This document shows, in pieces, positions 26,981 through 32,527 of a stretch of 32,527 nucleotides of DNA. The stretch covers positions 1 to 32,527 of the forward strand of contig JAHEBM010000037.1 in assembly GCA_024642245.1 (NCBI GenBank), given 5' to 3'. Source of the DNA: Haliea sp. GTDB lineage: Bacteria; Pseudomonadota; Gammaproteobacteria; Pseudomonadales; Halieaceae. The translations under genes and the position numbers were made by a program. Under the pieces are notes generated by a model. That model was given only the letters and a program-made list of their open reading frames with translations. It was not told the DNA's origin and made no database searches. Position 1 is the first letter of the stretch. Each line of letters starts with the position of its first letter.

Positions 26981-29545
26981 TCAGCCCAGTCGCGACTTCA
27001 GGTCGTACAGCTTTTGCAAGGCTTCGCGCGGCGTCAGCCCGTCCACATCCAGGCCCTCGAGGGCCGTCACCACGGGATGTGGCGCAGGTGCGCTGAACAA
27101 ATCGACCTGGGCTGGCGAGGCGACCCGGGGTCCCGGGGCCATTCTCGGCAGCTCGCCCTGTTCCAGTTCACGCAGCTTGTCGCGGGCGGCGTCCAGGACA
27201 GGCGCGGGAATGCCCGCCAGCTTGGCCACCTGCAGCCCGAAACTGCGGTTGGCAGGCCCTTCCTGGATATTGTGAAGGAACACCACGTGATCCTGGTGCT
27301 CGGTGGCGTCCAGGTGAACATTGGCCATGGTAGGGCACAACTCGGGCAGGCTGGTCAGCTCAAAATAATGGGTGGCGAACAGGGTAAAAGCCTGCACCGA
27401 ACGGGCCAGTTCCACCGCCGTGGCCCACGCCAGGCTGAGCCCGTCGAAGGTACTGGTGCCGCGACCCACCTCGTCCATCAGTACCAGGCTACGGGGCGTG
27501 GCGTTGTGCAGGATATTGGCCGTTTCGGTCATCTCCACCATGAAAGTCGAGCGGCCGGAAGCCAGGTCATCGGAGGAACCGATACGGGTAAATATCCGGT
27601 CGATTGGCGCCAGCCTGGTCACCGTGGCCGGCACGTAGCTGCCGATGTGCGCCAGCAGGGCGATCACCGCATTCTGGCGCATGTAGGTGGACTTGCCGCC
27701 CATGTTGGGGCCGGTGATCAGCAGCATGCGACGCTGGCTGTTAAGCAGCGTATTGTTGGCTATAAAGGGGTCTTCCAGTACCTGCTCGACTACCAGGTGT
27801 CGCCCGTCGCTCACTTCGAAAACCTGTTCTGAGCAGAAAGACGGGCGACACAGGCGCAGGCTGTCGGCGCGCTCCGCGAGGTTTGCCAGTACGTCGATTT
27901 CGCTTACTGCCCCGGCGGTGCACTGTAGCCCGGCCAGTTGCTCGTTCAGGCGCTCGAGCAGGTCCTCGTACAGGGCTTTCTCCCTGCTCAGCGCGCGGCT
28001 CTTGCTGGACAGGGCCTTGTCCTCGAATTCTTTCAGCTCCGGGGTAATGAAGCGTTCGGCATTTTTCAGCGTCTGCCGCCGGATATACTGTGCCGGGGCG
28101 CGTGCGGACTGGGCGCGGCTGATTTCGATGTAGTAGCCATGCACCCGGTTGTAGCCCACCTTGAGGGTGGAAATCCCGGTGCTGTTGCGCTCGCGCTGCT
28201 CGATTTCCATCAGGTAGTCGCCGGCGTTGCTGCTGAGCTGGCGCAGGTCATCGAGTTCGGTGTCGTAGCCATCGGCAATCACGCCGCCATCGCGGATGAT
28301 AACCGGTGGATTTTCCTTGATGGCCTTGCCCAGTAATTCGCATAGCCCGGGGTATTCGCCCGCCTCCTGGCTGAGCTGGGCCAGGCGCGGCGCGTTCGCC
28401 TGTGCCAGGGCGGCGCGCAATTGCGGCAGGGCCTCCAGGGAACTGTGCAGGCGGGTGAGGTCCCGGGGACGGGCCGAGCGCAACGCCACCCGGGTGAGGA
28501 TGCGCTCCATGTCGCCAATGGGTTTCAGGGCTGTCCGTACGGTTTCGTAGTGGTAGTTTTCGCACAGGGCGCCGATGGCCTCCTGGCGGGCTTCGAGCAC
28601 CGCAATATCCGTCAGGGGCCGGTGCAGCCAGCGCCGCAGCAGGCGACTGCCCATGGCGGTAACCCCGCGATCCATAACCGAGAACAGGGTGTTACTTTCA
28701 CCCCCGGACAGGTTGACGTCTATCTCGAGGTTGCGCCGGGTGGCCGCGTCCATGATGACACTGTGGGCCCGGTTCTCGTGGCTCATGCTGCGTATGTGGG
28801 GCAGGTTGCCGCGCTGGGTATCTTTCACATATTGCAACAGGCAGCCGGCGGCACCGATAGCCAGGGTCAACCCGTCGCAACCAAAACCCTTGAGGTCATG
28901 GGTCTGGAACTGGGTGTTCAGGGCACGCCGGGCGCCGTCGCTGTCGAATTCCCAGGCGGGTTGGCTGCGCGCACCGCGGCGTGTGGTCACCCGCGGCAGG
29001 AAGATGCTTTCGTGATACAGGGTTTCGGCCGGGTCCAGGCGCTGCAACTCGCTGGTCAGGGCTTCTTCACCGGCCACCTCGAGCACGCGGAAGCGGCCGG
29101 TGCTCAGGTCCAGGTAGGCAATACCGTAGTTCTGGTGCTGCTGGCATACCGCCAGCAGCAGGTTGTCCACGCGATCATCCAGCAGGGCCTCATCCGACAG
29201 TGTGCCCGGGGTGACCACCCGTACGACCTGGCGATCGACCGGCCCCTTGCTGGTGGCGGGATCACCAATCTGTTCGGCTATGGCCACGGAGACGCCGGCC
29301 TTCACCAGTCGGGCCAGGTAGCCCTCCGCGGCGTGGTAGGGCACCCCGCACATGGGGATAGGTTCCCCCGCAGACTTGCCTCTTGCCGTGAGGGTGATAT
29401 CCAGCAGGTCCGCCGCTCTTCTGGCGTCGTCATAAAACAGTTCGTAAAAATCACCCATGCGGTAAAACAGCAGGTCTCGCGGGTGCTGGGCCTTGATGCG
29501 CAGGAACTGCTGCATCATGGGGGTGTGGTCGTTATCAGAGGTCAC
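26981..29545 (-). CDS. mutS: DNA mismatch repair protein MutS
   Basis: A protein of 854 residues (E. coli 853) with a GTG start at 29545. Mismatch recognition uses Phe33-x-Glu35 in [15 protein letters not shown]. The core and lever domains follow, then the ATPase with Walker [10 protein letters not shown] (612-620), [22 protein letters not shown] and FATHYFEL. The ending [18 protein letters not shown] is the tetramerisation region. It detects mismatches and recruits MutL; MutL is not in the window. The ribosome site is weak (GAGAGA). No disruption is visible, so the strain is not expected to be a mutator on this gene. fdxA is 97 bases downstream on the same strand. Confidence 0.97.
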   Translation of the reverse strand: MTSDNDHTPMMQQFLRIKAQHPRDLLFYRMGDFYELFYDDARRAADLLDITLTARGKSAGEPIPMCGVPYHAAEGYLARLVKAGVSVAIAEQIGDPATSKGPVDRQVVRVVTPGTLSDEALLDDRVDNLLLAVCQQHQNYGIAYLDLSTGRFRVLEVAGEEALTSELQRLDPAETLYHESIFLPRVTTRRGARSQPAWEFDSDGARRALNTQFQTHDLKGFGCDGLTLAIGAAGCLLQYVKDTQRGNLPHIRSMSHENRAHSVIMDAATRRNLEIDVNLSGGESNTLFSVMDRGVTAMGSRLLRRWLHRPLTDIAVLEARQEAIGALCENYHYETVRTALKPIGDMERILTRVALRSARPRDLTRLHSSLEALPQLRAALAQANAPRLAQLSQEAGEYPGLCELLGKAIKENPPVIIRDGGVIADGYDTELDDLRQLSSNAGDYLMEIEQRERNSTGISTLKVGYNRVHGYYIEISRAQSARAPAQYIRRQTLKNAERFITPELKEFEDKALSSKSRALSREKALYEDLLERLNEQLAGLQCTAGAVSEIDVLANLAERADSLRLCRPSFCSEQVFEVSDGRHLVVEQVLEDPFIANNTLLNSQRRMLLITGPNMGGKSTYMRQNAVIALLAHIGSYVPATVTRLAPIDRIFTRIGSSDDLASGRSTFMVEMTETANILHNATPRSLVLMDEVGRGTSTFDGLSLAWATAVELARSVQAFTLFATHYFELTSLPELCPTMANVHLDATEHQDHVVFLHNIQEGPANRSFGLQVAKLAGIPAPVLDAARDKLRELEQGELPRMAPGPRVASPAQVDLFSAPAPHPVVTALEGLDVDGLTPREALQKLYDLKSRLG

Positions 29546-29734
29546 TGATTTCTCTCGAAAAAATCTGTACTGACAAATTACCTTAACCAGACCTCAAAAA
29601 TCCAGCTTCCAGCTCCCAGCCGCAGGCCCCGGCCCTGCTCCATTCTGAAAATGCACTTATGCCGAGTTATCGGTAGCGACTGGCCGATACGTGGTGCCTT
29701 CCCGGATAAACGTTTTGCCCCCTGCGTGTTCTCA

Positions 29735-31003
29735 CTACTCCACCGGCCGAAAAAACCTGGCGGCAATATATCGTCCCACGCGCCGGCCCAGGTCGATGCC
29801 CGCGACATTCGCGGACCTGAAGTGAAACCCGGCCAGTATCCGTGCCTCGATCACCTCCTGGTTCTGTTCCTCCAGGTTGTTGAAGTGGCGGGGCATGCTG
29901 CCGGGTACCGTGCTGGTCAGGGTCATCGAAATCTCGCGAGTGCCATAAAATTCGCCCAGCACTTCGTTCATGGCGCTGGTGTTACAGGCGTGGGCCGAGG
30001 GATATTCGGGGTGGGGCGGCGTCACGGTGAGCGGCTGCCAGCTCGGGTCGCCGCCGGTGCCCGGGTTGCTATCCGTGTCGGCGTTCTGGATGGCTGTGAC
30101 AGGGCGCCAGGCGTTGAAGTAGTACTTGGAGTCCCAGCAGGCGATGCTGGCGTCGGCAAAAGCCGTACTCAGCATCGCGTACAGTCGCGCCGCGTCGCTC
30201 GTCGAAAGCTCCTTGCCTTCGATAAAGTCTCGGTAGTTGCGTGTCCAGAAAGTGGCCGGGCCTTCAAGATAGAATTTTGCGATCTCGGTCTGTTCCGGCG
30301 TGCGCGCGGTACTGGTAGCGCTGCCCATTTTTTTCACCTCCCGGAACTCCGCAGTGTACTTGACGCTGGTCAGATCGGGAGGGCCGTCGGCCCGAAAGAA
30401 TGAGCCCCGGGGTATGGCAAATGGCCGCACGTTACCGAGTGCCGGCAGTATCGGGTTCGGGAAGCCGGGGGGCGTGCTCTGGTAATCACCCGGTTCGTAG
30501 GAGAAGGTGTAGCTGCCGGGCTCATATCTACCGTCGTTCTTGCGCTGTTCAAGCAGGCCCGTGGCCACCTCCTGACCAACAGCGACGCCGAGGTCTGTCG
30601 CGGGGCCTTCGGCGATGTCTGCCAGGGAACTCGTATAGGCTGCATCCAGCGCCTCTGCTCTCTGCGGGAACAACCTGCTCAGGATAGTATAAGCGGCAGA
30701 GATGGCGGCGGCTTCCTGCGATGCGCCCGCAGTGGGCGAGGCCGGGTGAATTGCATAGGCCGTGTGTTTGCCGTCAATGGCGTTTACGGCGTCATAAATC
30801 GCCAGATGGACCAGCGCATAGTAAGTGCCGGGCGCCACTGGCGTGGTCGCCAAGATTGACTCCGCTGTTGCGTTCCAGTCGGATACGACATCGGCCACTG
30901 CGGCGGCTGGTCCCGCGAGGGTCAGTGCCGCGAGCAGTGCCATGCGTGTGGATAGCCTTTTTGGGGTGGATTCATGAATACCGTTTTCAATTGTTGTTTT
31001 CAT
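29735..31003 (-). CDS. Vanadium-dependent haloperoxidase/PAP2-type enzyme
   Basis: A protein of 422 residues with an N-terminal signal peptide (hydrophobic 21-36, MALLAALTLAGPAAAV) and likely cut near AVA-DVV, so it acts in the periplasm or outside. The vanadate/phosphate-binding residues are Lys293 and Arg300 (WDSKYYFNAWRP), Ser336-Ala337-His338 (HPEYPSAHAC), Arg388 and His394 (ARILAGFHFRS). The spacing is that of vanadium haloperoxidases, but the usual Gly between Ser and His is Ala. The fold is shared with PAP2 acid phosphatases, so the activity could be halide oxidation or phosphatase. ATG at 31003 follows AGGA. An unusual shared control element lies upstream. Confidence 0.88.
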   Translation of the reverse strand: MKTTIENGIHESTPKRLSTRMALLAALTLAGPAAAVADVVSDWNATAESILATTPVAPGTYYALVHLAIYDAVNAIDGKHTAYAIHPASPTAGASQEAAAISAAYTILSRLFPQRAEALDAAYTSSLADIAEGPATDLGVAVGQEVATGLLEQRKNDGRYEPGSYTFSYEPGDYQSTPPGFPNPILPALGNVRPFAIPRGSFFRADGPPDLTSVKYTAEFREVKKMGSATSTARTPEQTEIAKFYLEGPATFWTRNYRDFIEGKELSTSDAARLYAMLSTAFADASIACWDSKYYFNAWRPVTAIQNADTDSNPGTGGDPSWQPLTVTPPHPEYPSAHACNTSAMNEVLGEFYGTREISMTLTSTVPGSMPRHFNNLEEQNQEVIEARILAGFHFRSANVAGIDLGRRVGRYIAARFFRPVE

Positions 31004-31069
31004 CGCTTAGTCCTCATGCCGGGAAATTACCGGGCCCGAGCCGGGCGCGGAAAGGTCTTGCAAACATCG

Positions 31070-31104
31070 CCAGGGTGACCCGGATTAGTGCCGGCACACC
31101 CTGG
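31070..31104 (-). other. Leader stem-loop upstream of the haloperoxidase gene
   Basis: CCAGGGTG (31070-31077) and CACCCTGG (31097-31104) form a perfect 8-bp inverted repeat with a 19-base loop. It lies between the shared control element and the start codon, hence probably in the 5' untranslated RNA. Function unknown. Confidence 0.45.
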
Positions 31105-31115
31105 TGTGAGAAATC

Positions 31116-31191
31116 AAAGCAGATTCGACTCGAAGTTGTGTAAGGATCCTGTTACTTATTCGTGAGGGTTTTGTTATCCCTTTGGAATCAA
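31116..31191 (-). promoter_or_regulatory. Shared bipartite control element, copy 1
   Basis: Bases 31151-31191 match 32227-32267 at 32 of 41 positions without gaps. Within it GTTA/GTGA/GTTA recur every 11 bases (31151, 31162, 31173). The box AAAGCAGATT (31116-31125) follows after 25 bases, the same spacing as in copy 2. It lies 113-188 bases from the haloperoxidase start. Confidence 0.65.
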
Positions 31192-31360
31192 TTAGATACG
31201 GGAAGATATTGCCCTGGAATAGTCCGTAAAGGCCCAGTCTCAGGCGCAGGCTGATCACCGTTGTCTATCGATAAGCCGGAGCTTGGCCGCTGCTTCCCAG
31301 CGGAGGGTATCCTGTCCGCTGTTTTGGAAGAACGCGTCTGACGCGCATGACTGATGCCAT

Positions 31361-31603
31361 TTACTGAACTGAGTTAGGGTCGAGTGCACAGGGCTTGTAA
31401 ACCGCGTCCCAACCCCCGTGGCCACGGATACTCTTCCATTGTGCTATCAGGTCATCCACCTGGAGATCCTTCGATTCGCCGGGAAGGTGTTCGTCACGCT
31501 GTTGCGCGACGGTGGCAGCGGCGTCTCGAAGGGGGTCGCCCTGCCAACAGCCGGTCAACGCAAGCATAATTCCAAGACACACCTGCAACCTGGCTCGCGT
31601 CAT
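31361..31603 (-). CDS. Small lipoprotein, hypothetical
   Basis: A protein of 80 residues that I do not recognise. MTRARLQVCLGIMLALTGC is a lipoprotein signal with lipobox LTGC and Cys19; Trp-Gln follow, suggesting outer-membrane sorting. The mature part is polar (DPLRDAAATVAQQRDEHLP, then VDDLIAQWKSIRGHGGWDAV) and ends near YKPCALDPNSVQ with one more Cys. ATG at 31603 lies 31 bases after the stop of the upstream secreted protein gene on the same strand, so the two are probably one operon. The ribosome site is weak (GGTG). Size and composition resemble small entericidin-like or assembly lipoproteins, but no match is claimed. Confidence 0.6.
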   Translation of the reverse strand: MTRARLQVCLGIMLALTGCWQGDPLRDAAATVAQQRDEHLPGESKDLQVDDLIAQWKSIRGHGGWDAVYKPCALDPNSVQ

Positions 31604-31634
31604 ATGCTTGCCGAAACACCCACCGCCAGCGCCG

Positions 31635-32129
31635 TCAGTGCTTGCGCACCCGCTTGGCGACGGAGGTAATCATCAGTGGCGCGGGGGACTCGGTAATGGA
31701 CCGGATTTCGTTGCCGTCATCGAGAATGACAAACCTTTCCATTACCAGGGGGCCTTTGGGGTCGGGCTGGAAAGAGGTTGTCCCGGTGCAGTCCGGACTT
31801 ACCTCATAAATCCCAACGCCATTCCGATTCTGCACGATCCCTGTGCTGGAACCCTTGACGTTGTCCACTTGATCGAAATTTCCGTTGCCATCGTAATTGC
31901 GCAGTACCACGCCTATCACCGATTCGGTACCTCCGGTGGGCACCGGCCTGGTACCCTGCATCTGGATGCCGTAGCTGCCGCGTATTGTCCCGGCGTCGCA
32001 GGGCTTGTCCGGCTTGCCACTCTTGCCATTATCGCTCATGGCCAATGGGGAGATCAGCGCCGCAAGCGCCATGGCCAGTGCACGTGATTTGAGTTCGACT
32101 CTTCTGTAGTGCTTAAGTTGTGAGTTCAT
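31635..32129 (-). CDS. Secreted hypothetical protein
   Basis: A protein of 164 residues. A hydrophobic stretch (ALAMALAALISPLAMS, about 17-32) after a basic start is a signal peptide. The mature part begins DNGKSGKPDKPCDAG and has TIRGSYGIQMQGTRP, VVLRNYDGNGNFDQVDNVKG and ISPDC-like EVSPDCTGTTSFQPD; only two Cys. The pattern GSYG..G....G...YDGNGNF...D...G is common in secreted proteins of several bacterial phyla, and is probably a small beta-sheet fold, but has no assigned function. ATG at 32129 follows AGGA. The shared control element lies 62 to 138 bases upstream. The end of a TonB-dependent receptor gene lies beyond it. Confidence 0.7.
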   Translation of the reverse strand: MNSQLKHYRRVELKSRALAMALAALISPLAMSDNGKSGKPDKPCDAGTIRGSYGIQMQGTRPVPTGGTESVIGVVLRNYDGNGNFDQVDNVKGSSTGIVQNRNGVGIYEVSPDCTGTTSFQPDPKGPLVMERFVILDDGNEIRSITESPAPLMITSVAKRVRKH

Positions 32130-32191
32130 ACAATGCGTCCTTTTCTGGTTCGAAGAATGCGCGAGGCATTCCCTCGCTGTCGGGAAGGATG

Positions 32192-32267
32192 AAAGCAGAT
32201 TGGGCGTAATTTCGCGGGATGAAATCGTTACTTATCTGTTAGCTTTTTGTTATACCTTTTAAGTCAA
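32192..32267 (-). promoter_or_regulatory. Shared bipartite control element, copy 2
   Basis: Partner of 31116-31191. GTTA repeats at 32227, 32238 and 32249 (11-base period); AAAGCAGATT at 32192-32201 after the same 25-base spacer. On the minus strand it contains TTGACT at 32261-32266, a possible -35. The gene served is the secreted hypothetical protein at 31635-32129. Confidence 0.65.
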
Positions 32268-32298
32268 AGGGATGCGACGCAGTTTCGCGGTGTTGTTG

Positions 32299-32527
32299 TC
32301 AGAGGATTATAGTCAGCCGGACCCCGAACACCCTGCCGGGGTCGTGTACCAACGCCCGCGTACTCGCAAGATCAAGGCCACTGCCAATTGCGTAAAGCAC
32401 TTGCCCCGTGGCAAGGCTGTAGTTGCCTGTAACATAGTTGTCATCCAGCGCGTTCTGGACGAACCCGGCGAACTGCGCCTTGCCCAGGCGGACGCCGAGT
32501 TGTGCATCGATCAGGTTATAGGAATCC
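32299..32527 (-). CDS. TonB-dependent receptor, C-terminal end only
   Basis: About 75 C-terminal residues; the start is outside the window. The frame reads YNLIDAQLGVRLGKAQFAGF, then VQNALDDNYVTGNYSL and ends PGRVFGVRLTIIL before TGA. NALDDNY and a final PGRVFGVRLT strand are the usual last beta-strands of TonB-dependent outer-membrane receptors, with the terminal hydrophobic residue needed for barrel insertion. The ligand cannot be told from this end. The gene lies 169 bases upstream of the secreted hypothetical gene on the same strand, which has its own control element, so the two are probably separate transcripts. Confidence 0.85.
   Translation of the reverse strand, partial: DSYNLIDAQLGVRLGKAQFAGFVQNALDDNYVTGNYSLATGQVLYAIGSGLDLASTRALVHDPGRVFGVRLTIIL

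Larger units (their letters stand above)
31004..31360. other. 357-base gene-free region upstream of the haloperoxidase gene
   Basis: No reading frame here is convincing. It contains the leader hairpin at 31070-31104, the shared control element at 31116-31191 and a short perfect stem-loop (CCGCTG at 31287-31292, CAGCGG at 31298-31303, five-base loop) with no T-run. The rest, including the 3' side of the lipoprotein gene, shows nothing further. Confidence 0.6.

Noticed and set aside
29597..29630. Short CCAGCT repeats upstream of mutS
   Set aside because: Only two or three imperfect units; not a convincing repeat array.
31317..31350. Small inverted repeat near ACGCGTCTGACGCGC
   Set aside because: Short stem of four to five bases with no accompanying signal.

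Overview
The window looks like a GC-rich chromosomal segment of a marine gammaproteobacterium, most like the Halieaceae/Cellvibrionales group. This rests on gene order and protein resemblance, not on an rRNA gene. The block accA-tilS-pyrG-kdsA-eno-ftsB-ispD-ispF-truD-pcm-nlpD-rpoS follows the order known from Pseudomonas and relatives, and the fdxA-mutS pair that normally lies just beyond rpoS is also present. No tRNA, rRNA, CRISPR array, transposase or phage gene was seen.

Layout. Bases 1-6120 hold the 3' end of a Kbp/YgaU-type BON-LysM gene, a large DUF3604 lipoprotein, a crotonase, a DUF2244 membrane protein, a mercaptopyruvate sulfurtransferase, RluA and a lysine-methyltransferase-like protein. 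Bases 6201-19065 are the housekeeping block: fatty-acid, tRNA, CTP, KDO, glycolysis, divisome, isoprenoid and stationary-phase genes, tightly packed on the + strand. surE is missing between truD and pcm, and a DUF368 polyprenyl-phosphate transporter sits between pcm and nlpD. Bases 19164-26466 form an accessory island between rpoS and fdxA: an AraC-type regulator divergent from a [2Fe-2S] ferredoxin and a CYP153-type P450 (alkane/fatty-acid omega-hydroxylase family), then a finR-fpr pair (LysR regulator and ferredoxin-NADP+ reductase), a GNAT acetyltransferase, two Cys-rich small proteins and a DUF3014 protein. Bases 26489-29545 carry a bidirectional terminator, fdxA and mutS. Bases 29735-32527 are an envelope/secretion region: a vanadium-haloperoxidase/PAP2-type enzyme, a small lipoprotein, a secreted hypothetical protein and the end of a TonB-dependent receptor.

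Possible working units. The P450, its ferredoxin and the nearby Fpr could form an NADPH-Fpr-ferredoxin-CYP153 hydroxylation chain. No putidaredoxin-reductase-type FAD protein, the usual CYP153 partner, is present. The AraC/ferredoxin intergenic region has a 21-bp-spaced direct repeat placed where it could repress araC and activate the P450 operon. Two 25-bp near-identical direct repeats, each encoding the same six-residue C-terminus, bound the finR-fpr segment.

The least expected non-coding signal lies at the right end. The haloperoxidase gene and the secreted hypothetical gene share an upstream bipartite element: a triple half-site with 11-bp period plus a 10-base box at identical spacing. 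This points to one regulator controlling both units.
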